Origin: JANMDU01 sp043777675
GTDB taxonomy: Bacteria > Pseudomonadota > Gammaproteobacteria > Burkholderiales > Burkholderiaceae_C
DNA length: 64,000 bases
Assembly (NCBI GenBank): GCA_043777675.1
Contig: JAYWHR010000024.1
Location: 81,177-145,176, forward strand
Direction: 5' to 3'
Part shown: one piece after another, positions 25,977 through 34,593 of the stretch
How the letters are laid out: every line of letters begins with the position of its first letter
Numbering within the stretch: position 1 is the stretch's first letter
Translations under genes and position numbers: made by a program
The notes under the pieces: model-generated
The model's database searches: none
What the model was told of the DNA's origin: nothing
What the model saw: only the letters and a program-made list of their open reading frames with translations

Positions 25977-26798
25977 TCACTGCCTCTCGATTTTTGCTTT
26001 GACGATCACATCGCTCCAGCGCTTAGTTTCATTTGCGAGGAGACTACCCAAAGCTTCTGGAGAGCTGGCCTGCGCATCAGCATTTAATTCCGCCAACATA
26101 GCTTTGAGATCAGGCGCGGCTAGTGCGTCGGCTGCTGCTTTGTTCAGCTTCGTGATCACATCGCGTGGCGTTTTAGCTGGCGCAGCCAAAGCATTTCAAC
26201 TCGAAGCCGTTGCACCACTGATTCCGGCCTAAGCCAGCGTAGGTACATCTGGTAATCTGACGGCCCTTTTGTCGCCCATGACAGCCAGTGCCCGCAAAGC
26301 CTTCGCATCAATCTGCGCCATCACTGGCCCTAAAATTTCTACTGCAGCATCCACTGTGCCGCCACGCAGCGCAGTAATCACATCAGGCGTACCGTGAAAC
26401 GGCACCACAGTCCAATTCAAATGGCCTGCAGATTCGATCAAGCGTGCTGCCAGATTCTGCGTCGATCCAATATTGACCGTCTCCACATTGAGCTGGCCCG
26501 GATTCGCCCGAGCCAAGGTAATCAGCTGCTGCATCGTCTTGTATTTGCCGTCTGCAGCAGCCACCACTGCAACATCAAATGTGGCCAATGTTGAAATAGG
26601 TGCATAGTCTTTTTGCGCATCAAATGGCAAACTTTTAAATAGCCCCATGCTCACCGCAGTGCCATTACTCATGAGCAAAAGCGTATGCCCATCGGCTTCT
26701 GCCTTAGATACCAAATCCCCCGCCACAATCCCGGCGGCGCTTGGCTTGTTATCCACAATCACGCTTTGATCCAAGCTACGAGATGAATCCAGCTGCTG
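25977..26798 (-). pseudogene. Bug-type (tripartite tricarboxylate) periplasmic solute-binding protein, broken
   Basis: The reading frame encodes about 270 residues of a Bug/TctC-family binding protein: QSVIVDNKPSAAGIVAGDLV, TPDVITALRGGTVDAAVE, RAVRLPDVPTLA, then APAKTPRDVITKLNKAAADAL. Two in-frame stops interrupt it: a TAG where the family has Glu (after VPTLA) and a TGA where it has Trp (in the SSWNAL-like segment). The N-terminal signal peptide and first ~60 residues are missing, cut off at a TAA at 26799. Frame is otherwise kept, so decay is recent. No transporter partner genes are nearby. Confidence 0.85.
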
Positions 26799-26903
26799 TT
26801 AGCGCAAGAACTGATGGAGGCGATATCTGATGCATACAAAATTGCTACACAACGGCGGATATTGTGCATAAAATGTATCAAAAGAATCAAAAAGTTATAA
26901 GTA

Positions 26904-27497
26904 ATGTCAATAATGTCACGAATGAGCACAGCCAAAGATACGGATTTGCTGGAGGAGATCATTCTGCAAAAAAGCGAAAGCTTAGAGCAACTGTATCGCC
27001 GATACGCACAAACTATTTACGCTTTCGCCTATCGCCGCAGCTCTGATGCCGCGATTGCGCATGAAACTGTAAACGACACTTTTCTTCAACTTTGGCAGGG
27101 TAAAGCAAGTTTTGCAGGCCAGTCCACCGTCAAAACTTGGCTGCTGGGTATTGCCAAACACAAAATGCTAGATATCCTGCGCGCCCGTGGCAAAGTTTGG
27201 TCTCGAGAGCAAGAATTGACCGAGGAGGAAGAGCAACATACCCCCTCTCAAGAAGCCAGTGGTTATGCCTTATTGTTGGCTAGGCAGCAAGGCCAACATC
27301 TCCAAGCCTGTATGGATCAACTTTCATCCGCACAAACAGCCTGCGTGCATCTGCACTTCGTTGAAGGGCTGACACTGGCTGAGATTGCGCAGGTGTTAAA
27401 TATTCCAGCCAACACAGCCGCTACGCGCGTGCATCACGCCCGCCGCAAGCTTCGTGAATGCATGGAATGCGCTTTTGGGAAAGGGCAAGTGCTATGA
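26904..27497 (+). CDS. ECF-type RNA polymerase sigma factor
   Basis: About 197 residues; three Met codons near the start leave the exact start open. Sigma region 2: LYRRYAQTIYAFAYRRSSDAA and HETVNDTFLQLWQGK, then STVKTWLLGIAKHKMLDILR. Region 4: LSSAQTACVHLHFVEGLTLA with EIAQVLNIPANTAATRVHHARRKL as helix-turn-helix. It overlaps the next gene by 4 bases (ATGA), the usual arrangement of a sigma and its membrane anti-sigma. It heads a same-strand locus of secreted proteins. Target promoters cannot be read here. Confidence 0.93.
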   Translation: MSIMSRMSTAKDTDLLEEIILQKSESLEQLYRRYAQTIYAFAYRRSSDAAIAHETVNDTFLQLWQGKASFAGQSTVKTWLLGIAKHKMLDILRARGKVWSREQELTEEEEQHTPSQEASGYALLLARQQGQHLQACMDQLSSAQTACVHLHFVEGLTLAEIAQVLNIPANTAATRVHHARRKLRECMECAFGKGQVL

Positions 27498-28228
27498 CAA
27501 ACCCCACATTTCATACTGATTACGAAAAAGCAGTGAGCCAAATTCCAGCTTATTTGAAGAATTCTCTAACTGCTGACGACTCAGCTTGGATGAAAGGATT
27601 TCTCGGCCAATTGCAAAACTCTGATCCTGCAAAAGCAGCCGCTTTTGCGCAGGAAATGCAGTGGGTAGAGAAAACGCAAAAGCAAATGAGTCAAGCGCTA
27701 CCTCATATGGATATCAACGCTGGCTGGGAGCAGCTTTCCGGTCAGTTGACGGATAAAGCCTCGCCAGAAGCGCCCGCGGCACCTTTAGCAGAAGTCGATC
27801 CGTTAAGCATCATGGGCAAAGCAGTTCGGTGGGCTTCTGAACGGATCCGGAAGCTTATGAATGGCCTGCTTGATTTATGGCGTAAGCCAGCCGTCGTTGT
27901 GCTCGGCTCGGCCATGATCGTTAGCCAAATGGGGCTACTTGCGGCCGTGGTTAAGAAGATGTACACCACAGAAACAACTGGCATGGCCATCCCCGCCTCT
28001 GGCAGCAAAAGTGCGGCTTCAGATCAAGTCGTCATGATTCAAGTGGTCTTTAAAGACCAAACCAGCGTCGCCGATATCCGCAAGCTGCTTGAAACCAGTG
28101 GCGCGCAAATCGTAGGTGGCCCAAGCGCGATTGGCGTATGGGAAGTGCAAATCGAAAAGCTAAAACAAACCGCCACCATCGATCAGATCAGCACATCTAA
28201 ACACGTTGAATCCATCAGTTTGCCATGA
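27494..28228 (+). CDS. Single-pass anti-sigma factor with propeptide-like periplasmic domain
   Basis: 244 residues. The cytosolic part (1-128) is mostly helical and has no Cys, so it is not a zinc anti-sigma domain. One membrane helix at about 131-154 (AVVVLGSAMIVSQMGLLAAVV). The periplasmic domain at about 178-244 runs IQVVFKDQTSVADIRKLLET, then AQIVGGPSAIGVWEVQIEKL, then a helix and HVESISLP. That beta-alpha-beta-beta-alpha-beta order is the layout of subtilisin propeptides (inhibitor I9 style). Overlaps by 4 bases with both the sigma gene before it and the protease gene after it. The anti-sigma role is inferred from gene order and topology. Confidence 0.8.
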   Translation: MTNPTFHTDYEKAVSQIPAYLKNSLTADDSAWMKGFLGQLQNSDPAKAAAFAQEMQWVEKTQKQMSQALPHMDINAGWEQLSGQLTDKASPEAPAAPLAEVDPLSIMGKAVRWASERIRKLMNGLLDLWRKPAVVVLGSAMIVSQMGLLAAVVKKMYTTETTGMAIPASGSKSAASDQVVMIQVVFKDQTSVADIRKLLETSGAQIVGGPSAIGVWEVQIEKLKQTATIDQISTSKHVESISLP

Positions 28229-29502
28229 AAAAATATCTGCCTGTTCTCCTGATGATAACTTGCGTGCTCAGCACAAGCGCAGAAGTGTTCGCGCAAGCTA
28301 CTATTCCGCCAGGCACCCAACCGCCCCTTCAGCAACCTAGGCGGGGTGATGGCTTTGGCATCTCTATTGATCTGGGCTCCTTGGTGAGAGCCGTCAGTGG
28401 TGTTGAAATTCCTAAATACGAATCACCCGACATCAGCAATCAGCCGCAATACGAGCCGCGCCAAGTGATCGTGGCTTGGGAGCCTGCCAATGAAGCGCTA
28501 GCTAGTGCAGCCATTCAAGCCTCGGGAGGCAACACGCTAGCGCTCAGCAATCTTCCCAATATAGGCCTAAACATTGCTGTGCTGGAGTTTGCTAGCCAGC
28601 CGCAAGCAGATGCTTTACTAGCTAGCTTGCAAAGGAATCAGGCCATCATCAGTAGCCGGCATGCACTCGCCTACCCGATGCAAAACAGCGCAGCACCCAG
28701 CAACGCTCGCCAGTTCGCTCACGAGATGATCAAAGCGCCACCCAATCCGCAGCGCCTGCAAAGCGGTATCAGCGTGGGCATCATTGATACGGAGATCAAC
28801 AACCAAGCCGCCTTAGCCAGTGCCAATTTCAAAGCTAAGCGTTTTATAGCGGATAACGAGAAAGCCTCCAGCAACGATCATGGCAGTGCGGTAGCCGCCA
28901 TCATTGCAGGCTCTGGCCTAGGCTTTGAAGGGCTTGCACAAGGCGCTGTGCTTCGCTCAGCGGGCGTGATGAAAGAAATCGCGCCCGGCATCAATGCAAC
29001 GAACACCTTGCTCGTTGCGCAAGCGCTTGATTGGATGCTCGCCGAGAAAGTGCAAGTGATCAACATGAGCTTAGGCGCAGCCGATGATCAAGTGCTTGCT
29101 GCAGTGATCAAGCGCGGCTTAGCCGCAGGTGCCACCATAGTGGCTGCAGCCGGGAATGGTGGCCCGCAGGCGGCACCCAGTTTTCCAGCGGCTTATCCGG
29201 GAGTGATCGGCGTGACAGCACTTGATGCCAAACGCAGCCTCTACACAAGAGCCAATCGCGGTAACTACATCGCCATCGCCGCGCCCGGCGTGGATGTGTG
29301 GGTGCCCGTGAGCGCAGAAGCAGGTAAAGGCAAATATATGAGCGGCACATCATTCGCCGCGCCCTTTGTAGCTGGTGCGGTCGCGCGCAGTATCGCTACA
29401 CAGCCTGCAGGAACGCCCGTATTGATAAACCTATGCGCTAAAGCTGTCAATCTCAATGCAGCAAGTCAAGAGATAGGCTGTGGATTGCTACAGTATCAAT
29501 AG
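28225..29502 (+). CDS. Secreted subtilisin-like (S8) serine protease
   Basis: 425 residues. Signal peptide to about residue 24. A motif PRRGDGFGISIDLGSLVRAV (39-58) follows. Residues about 79-152 look like an N-terminal propeptide domain. The catalytic domain has Asp188 (VGIIDTE), His219 (SNDHGSAVA), oxyanion Asn311 (AAAGNGG) and Ser376 (MSGTSFAAPF), so all key residues are present. The final residues and TAG stop (LQYQ) come from a 43-nt palindromic element. ATGA overlap with the anti-sigma gene suggests tight coupling. Likely an exported protease that acts on the anti-sigma factor or matures the neighbouring surface proteins; the target is inferred. Confidence 0.88.
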   Translation: MKKYLPVLLMITCVLSTSAEVFAQATIPPGTQPPLQQPRRGDGFGISIDLGSLVRAVSGVEIPKYESPDISNQPQYEPRQVIVAWEPANEALASAAIQASGGNTLALSNLPNIGLNIAVLEFASQPQADALLASLQRNQAIISSRHALAYPMQNSAAPSNARQFAHEMIKAPPNPQRLQSGISVGIIDTEINNQAALASANFKAKRFIADNEKASSNDHGSAVAAIIAGSGLGFEGLAQGAVLRSAGVMKEIAPGINATNTLLVAQALDWMLAEKVQVINMSLGAADDQVLAAVIKRGLAAGATIVAAAGNGGPQAAPSFPAAYPGVIGVTALDAKRSLYTRANRGNYIAIAAPGVDVWVPVSAEAGKGKYMSGTSFAAPFVAGAVARSIATQPAGTPVLINLCAKAVNLNAASQEIGCGLLQYQ

Positions 29503-29529
29503 CACCTAACGCAATAAATAAGCGGGCTA
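29487..29529 (-). repeat. 43-nt palindromic element, copy 6 (supplies protease stop)
   Basis: Reverse copy GCTACAGTATCAATAGC ... AAGCGGGCTA. The protease reads it in a closed frame, so CTA CAG TAT CAA TAG provides its last codons and stop. Confidence 0.75.
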
Positions 29530-29604
29530 CCTGCCATTTATCAATCAATGGCCAAGGAAAAAAACAGCTCAAGACTCTTTTATCCCCATCCAAGATCCCA
29601 ACTC

Positions 29605-30132
29605 ATGAAACATGCAATCTGTACTACAACCAACCCCGTCCAGCGCAGACTCCTCATCCAAGCGCTAATCGCAACTGGCTTTGGAGCAAGCTTGCTCAGC
29701 TTATCGGCTTGCGAAAACACAAAACCTTCACAGCTGCACATTGCAGTGATGCTGATCTCTAAAACCGAGATCGAGCAAGCCAAAGACAATCTTAGTGAAA
29801 GCATCGTGATCCCGCTGTCTGGTGATGAACCCACGATTGAAATCGTTAAGCCCGCCGTGCTAGGCGGCAAGGTCGGCAGCCCCATGGCCATCGAAGTGCG
29901 CTTCAAGCCCGCACAAGGTAAAAAGATTGATCCCAAAAGCTTCAAGCTCTACTACGGCGCTTTCAAACTCGATGTCACCGAGCGCCTTCTTAAAACAGCC
30001 AAGATCACCACCACCGGCTTTTCCATCGATAACGTTGAAATCCCTGTAGGTGAACACCGCTTGGTGCTACGCGTGAGCGACGACTCGGGCGCAAGCGGCA
30101 TTAAAGAGCTGCGGATAAAAGTTGAGTCCTGA
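29605..30132 (+). CDS. Hypothetical lipoprotein
   Basis: 175 residues from the ATG at 29605 (a start at 29548 is open but gives a hydrophilic leader). A long n-region, QRRLLIQALIATGFGASLLSLSAC, ends in the lipobox LSAC. The mature part has beta-sandwich-like stretches: IEIVKPAVLGGKVGSPMAIEVRFKP and VPVGEHRLVLRVSDDSGASG-like sequence near the end, reminiscent of an Ig-like fold. No known family. It sits between the protease and the giant secreted protein, on the same strand, so it is probably part of that locus. Confidence 0.7.
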   Translation: MKHAICTTTNPVQRRLLIQALIATGFGASLLSLSACENTKPSQLHIAVMLISKTEIEQAKDNLSESIVIPLSGDEPTIEIVKPAVLGGKVGSPMAIEVRFKPAQGKKIDPKSFKLYYGAFKLDVTERLLKTAKITTTGFSIDNVEIPVGEHRLVLRVSDDSGASGIKELRIKVES

Positions 30133-30221
30133 TTTTCTCTACAGAAAAATCAAAATCAATTGAAGAATGTAGCTGCCGGCTACGACTCAGAAATTACTAC
30201 ACATAAAACGAGGCTTATCTT

Positions 30222-33200
30222 GTGAGCATTTCCCCCAAAAATTCAGGCCGCCTATTTCTCTTAACTTGCTTCGCTGCGCTGCAATTATTCGGTCAGACAT
30301 GGGCGCAAAACCCAGACTCACCCGTGCAAACGCCTCGGCAAGGTGGCGGAGGTGCAGGCTTTGGTATTTCAATTGATATTGGTAGTGTGATCAATGCCGT
30401 TCGCAACAGACAAAACCAAAACAGAGAGCCTGAGGATGAGATAGATCGCTCCGCCAAGCAGCAACTGCCTTCGGTGCAGCCATCAATCACGCTAGAACAG
30501 TTATCGCAACGTCTTAAAGCTGATTACGCAAGAAAAGTGACTCGGCAATCCCTACGCACAGGGGCATCTGAGCGTGGGGGTAAGAGGCTCGCTCCGCAGA
30601 CTGAATCGTGCGCTATCAATGGCAATTTTGAGTTGGGTAACTTCACACAATGGTCAGGTGCAGATAACGGGCCTGCTGGCCCTAGAAACGCCTCTTCGCG
30701 CTTCAGCATTACCAATTCAGGCATCAATCAAGGTGCTATCGGCCTAGACACAACACATCAAACTATTGTTGCGCCCGGCAACGACCCAACTTTGGCCGCG
30801 CTGCTGCAGCAAAATCCCGGCAACGGGGGCAATTCTGCCGCCAGGCTTGGCAACAAATCTGTGCTGTTTGGCGGCGAATCACTCGCAAAATCGTTCAAGG
30901 TGTCCGCTGCGAATGCGATTGTTGGCTTTTCATATGCCGTGGTGATGCAAAATCCTGCAGGCCATTCGCCCGCTGACCAGCCTTCTTTTGCTGTGCGCGT
31001 GCTAGATTCAAATGGTGTCGACATCACAAACAACATTGCCGGAGGCCGAGTCAAGCTCTCTCCTAGCAGCACGCCAAACGTTTTAGTGGCAGACGCTGCC
31101 AACCCATTTTTCAAAACCTTTGGCAGCGGCGGAGGCGGCCCGATAGGCGGCGGTGGTGAGGTTGTCGTTTACAAAGATTGGGCGTGCTCTGAAATCAACC
31201 TTTCCGATCTGATTGGTCAAGATGTGACCATTGAATTCATCACGATTGATTGCGGCCAAGGCGGCCATTGGGCCTACGCCTACATTGACGACTTTTGCGC
31301 CACATGCGGCCCCAGCCCCGAAGGTTCAATTCAAGCGGCAGCCTCTGACGAATGCGGCCTAGGCAAGATATGTGTTGATGTGACGGTGCCCAAAACCGGT
31401 GCGCAAACAGGCCAAGCCACCGTCTCACTCGATATTTGGCAAAACGGCATCAAGCTCACCACGCTAAACCAACCCGCCATCAACGCCGATGGGAAAGTGT
31501 GCTTCCCGATTGATCCAAATATCATCCCCGGACTAGACAAAACCAAGGGGTTTGATTACAGCGCCAAGGCTGATTTGAAAATAGGCAGCTTCACGCTCCC
31601 TTCTAAACTCCTCGGCGCTGGCCCTAATGGCGTCAAACCGGATCGCAACAACGATTACCTCAGCACTTGTCCGCCCAACGGTGGCGGCGGCACATGCGGC
31701 CTACCCGGCCAACCACCCTGCCCCACCTGCGGCCAAGAAGGCCAAGTGCCTTGCCCGCAATGCGGCCAGCCAGGCCAGCCCCTTTGCCAAGAGATTTGCA
31801 CGCCTGCTAACCCGACAGGCGCAGGCGGCAACACACCCCGAGCCAACACGGGCATGACCAACCGCTTAGGCAATCTGCTGGGTAGCCTACGCAATGCGGC
31901 AAGCCGTGGATCTACCAAACCACCGGCGCTTGAGAAAAAAGCAGTTGCAGTGGGTAACAGCGTCAATGGCAACTACACCATCAACTGGGTCGTGAGCTAT
32001 GCCAACACCAGTAACCAAGCGCTCACCAATGTCTTGGTGGTTGATGGCCCTATGACCACAATCATTCCAGGCAGCTTGCAACAACCCGCAGGCTGGACTG
32101 GCGCCACCAACGCGGCAACTGGCAACACGCCTGCAGATCTCTTCGCGCAATGGAACGGCGCCATCGTACTACCGCATGGTGTGATGACTCAGACGCTTCA
32201 ACCACCGGGGCCATCTCAGATCAATGTAAGCGGCAGTGGCGATGGGTTTGGGCCTATTCCGTACGTGCACTCATCAGGACGGCGCACTTATATGATGAAC
32301 CATCACGAAGCGCCTAGTTCTAAGTTATTTAACTGCGTCGACATGGTGACGGGTGGAAGCTGTGCGGGTACGTGGCCACGCCTCCTACCGATGGGCGATG
32401 GATCGGGCTCTTCAGGCACGACCAGCAATAACGCTGAATACGTTATTGATTCTGGAAAAGTTTACTACCCTGCACAGAATTTCGCGAAATGGGGCATAGG
32501 CTGCTACAACTTAGATACAGATACTGAATGCGGCTTCACGCAGCTGGGCGCATCAAGTTCATCTGCGACTCAAACCATGCTGCAAGGCCCTTGGCGAGTT
32601 GGATCCGAACTATATTTGGCAGACTATGACGGTCTAGTCTATTGCGCCAAGCTCGCAGCTGGCCTGCCTGCCTGCCTGAGCAGCGGATACAAAATTCCGC
32701 TGACTGATATCAAAATCAATGTGCCAGTGAAAAACAGCAATGCACTTGCTTGGGCGAACGGCCAAATCGTAGGCAAAGTTGTTGGCACAAAGTTGTATTT
32801 CACCTCTCGCACCAATTGGTACGCGCGAAACACCGGCTCCGACGTTAAGACGCACAACTGTATTGATTCGGTCACAAAGAGAGCTTGTTGGAACACCACC
32901 GCGCCCACGCGCGGCTCGGGCGCAACTGTTGCCGACCCCTATGCCTACAACTATAGTAATTTCGTCTACTACAACACCAGCGGCGTCGCGCTTGCGAATT
33001 GCACAAAGATTGCAGCCGTAGCTGGGCAAGTTTGCGCAGATGTCAATACTGGACTGGCTATCGTGTTACCTGCAATTTTCCCAAACCATATCGAACGCAC
33101 AACGGCTGCCGTACATCAATGGCCGCGCACTTACTTCAACGGCGTTGGACCCAATTCTGGCCAAGGCTGGTGCTGGGATTGGGCTACCGCAAATTATTGC

Positions 33201-34379
33201 CAAGGTGTTAGCGGGCCGTTTACCAATGCAGTAGGCACCGGCAGTGAATACGGCAACGCGATAGACGACCGAGGATGTGTTTGGGTGTACGGACACTACA
33301 CCAAACTGTGGGGCTATGACCCGAGTAACTTGGATGCAAAAACGGGACGCGCCAACCCTTGCAGTGGTGATCCAGGCAAAGCGCAGCTCACCTTCCAACC
33401 GCTCCAATATTGCTCCGGCCTCAAGCCTTTCAAATGGACTGCAGTGGAAGTCAAAGGCACAACGCTTGCTAACATGGACAAGCTGATCGTCAAGGTGCTC
33501 GATGCCACGACGAATGCCGTGTTGTACACAAAAGATTTGAGAGCAGGCGGTGCGCTTTCCACGCCGATCACTTCGGTGAATGCGCAAACCGAGAGCAAGC
33601 CACTCAAAATTGAGTTGGAATACACGCCAAAAGCGGGTACGAATGACAAGCCATTTGTGGAAGTGCGCTACGACGCACCGGCATTAGAGTTTTGCTTCAC
33701 AAGCACGCACACCTGCGCGCAAGGCAACATCACCAACAAGGTCGAGACGCAAGACCCGATGAACCTCAATTCCATCATCAGCGCTAGCGCCACGGTAACC
33801 AAGCCGCAAGATTGCCCATGTATCTCTTGCGGTACGGTCAACACACCTTCTTGCCCTACCTGCGGCCAGCCCGGCCAACCCGTTTGCCCACCCTGCGGCC
33901 AGCCCGGTCAGCCACCCTGCGGCACATGCGGCGGCGCTGGTCAACCACCATGCACAAGCTGCGGCGGCGTGGGCCAACCTCCATGCTCAGGCGGCCCCGG
34001 CTGCATCGCTGGCACACCAGGCTGCCCAATCATCATCTCTGGTGGCGGCTGCATCCCCGGCACACCCGGTTGCACGGTTCGCCCACCGCCACCTCGTGAT
34101 CCAGTTTGCTTAACGGGTAACTGCAACACGGACAAACCGCAGCAATCCGTTGCCGAGGAATACAAAGAACCCAAAGTGTCTTGTGTGCGCAAGCCCAAAG
34201 AAACCGAAGAAGTTAAAAAGCCTTCGCCACCCAAGCCCAAACCAAAACCAGTGGCGGCAAATCCTGCGCCAAAGCCAGCCGTTGAGGCCGACGCAAAACC
34301 AGCAGCGCCCAAGCCAGCACCCAAACCTCGCACCAAGCCTGCGCCAAAGCCAAAAGCGCAAGATGATGACGATTGCTAA
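30222..34379 (+). CDS. Giant secreted Cys-rich protein with DUF11-like region
   Basis: 1385 residues from a GTG at 30222. Signal peptide to about residue 29, then GAGFGISIDIGSVINAV, a motif shared with the protease encoded upstream. A jelly-roll-like region starts at NGNFELGNFTQWSG (about residue 131) and ends near YAYIDDFCATC. Cys-rich block 1 at about 480-530 and block 2 at about 1197-1290 consist of 11-residue CxxCGxxGQPx units. A DUF11-like stretch follows block 1 (NYTINWVVSYANTSNQALTN). The middle (680-1080) holds repeated CxD/C segments such as LFNCVDMVTGGSC and CIDSVTKRACW. The tail is Pro/Lys-rich and ends DDDDC. No catalytic motif. Probably a surface or matrix protein cross-linked through Cys. 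Confidence 0.8.
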   Translation: MSISPKNSGRLFLLTCFAALQLFGQTWAQNPDSPVQTPRQGGGGAGFGISIDIGSVINAVRNRQNQNREPEDEIDRSAKQQLPSVQPSITLEQLSQRLKADYARKVTRQSLRTGASERGGKRLAPQTESCAINGNFELGNFTQWSGADNGPAGPRNASSRFSITNSGINQGAIGLDTTHQTIVAPGNDPTLAALLQQNPGNGGNSAARLGNKSVLFGGESLAKSFKVSAANAIVGFSYAVVMQNPAGHSPADQPSFAVRVLDSNGVDITNNIAGGRVKLSPSSTPNVLVADAANPFFKTFGSGGGGPIGGGGEVVVYKDWACSEINLSDLIGQDVTIEFITIDCGQGGHWAYAYIDDFCATCGPSPEGSIQAAASDECGLGKICVDVTVPKTGAQTGQATVSLDIWQNGIKLTTLNQPAINADGKVCFPIDPNIIPGLDKTKGFDYSAKADLKIGSFTLPSKLLGAGPNGVKPDRNNDYLSTCPPNGGGGTCGLPGQPPCPTCGQEGQVPCPQCGQPGQPLCQEICTPANPTGAGGNTPRANTGMTNRLGNLLGSLRNAASRGSTKPPALEKKAVAVGNSVNGNYTINWVVSYANTSNQALTNVLVVDGPMTTIIPGSLQQPAGWTGATNAATGNTPADLFAQWNGAIVLPHGVMTQTLQPPGPSQINVSGSGDGFGPIPYVHSSGRRTYMMNHHEAPSSKLFNCVDMVTGGSCAGTWPRLLPMGDGSGSSGTTSNNAEYVIDSGKVYYPAQNFAKWGIGCYNLDTDTECGFTQLGASSSSATQTMLQGPWRVGSELYLADYDGLVYCAKLAAGLPACLSSGYKIPLTDIKINVPVKNSNALAWANGQIVGKVVGTKLYFTSRTNWYARNTGSDVKTHNCIDSVTKRACWNTTAPTRGSGATVADPYAYNYSNFVYYNTSGVALANCTKIAAVAGQVCADVNTGLAIVLPAIFPNHIERTTAAVHQWPRTYFNGVGPNSGQGWCWDWATANYCQGVSGPFTNAVGTGSEYGNAIDDRGCVWVYGHYTKLWGYDPSNLDAKTGRANPCSGDPGKAQLTFQPLQYCSGLKPFKWTAVEVKGTTLANMDKLIVKVLDATTNAVLYTKDLRAGGALSTPITSVNAQTESKPLKIELEYTPKAGTNDKPFVEVRYDAPALEFCFTSTHTCAQGNITNKVETQDPMNLNSIISASATVTKPQDCPCISCGTVNTPSCPTCGQPGQPVCPPCGQPGQPPCGTCGGAGQPPCTSCGGVGQPPCSGGPGCIAGTPGCPIIISGGGCIPGTPGCTVRPPPPRDPVCLTGNCNTDKPQQSVAEEYKEPKVSCVRKPKETEEVKKPSPPKPKPKPVAANPAPKPAVEADAKPAAPKPAPKPRTKPAPKPKAQDDDDC

Positions 34380-34395
34380 TCCATTGACTCAAATC

Positions 34396-34593
34396 ATGAA
34401 TATGACTTCTTCAACAGCAGCGATCATCTGTGTTTTGCTAAGCGCATCAGCCCTGAGTGGCTGTGCTTGCAGCGTCTTTAGTCAGGATGCTTGGACGGTT
34501 AGCCCGAAGTGCGCCAAGCAATGGGAGCAGGAGCGCAGTAAGACTGATGAAAAGAATCGCCAAGCACAACCCGCCGTCAAACTATCCCCATGA
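34396..34593 (+). CDS. Small lipoprotein
   Basis: 65 residues from the ATG at 34396. MNMTSSTAAIICVLLSASA then LSGC is a signal peptide with lipobox; the mature part starts CACSVF and includes SPKCAKQWEQERSKTDEK. The same GCAC ... SPxC ... ER pattern recurs in the protein encoded at 35844, so the two are probably related. It overlaps the next gene by 4 bases (ATGA). A longer in-frame ORF starting at 34150 lies inside the giant gene and is rejected. Function unknown. Confidence 0.7.
   Translation: MNMTSSTAAIICVLLSASALSGCACSVFSQDAWTVSPKCAKQWEQERSKTDEKNRQAQPAVKLSP

Noticed and set aside
34150..34593. 147-residue frame covering the end of the giant gene and the small lipoprotein
   Set aside because: The first part is out of frame with the giant gene; the lipoprotein signal peptide starts at 34396.
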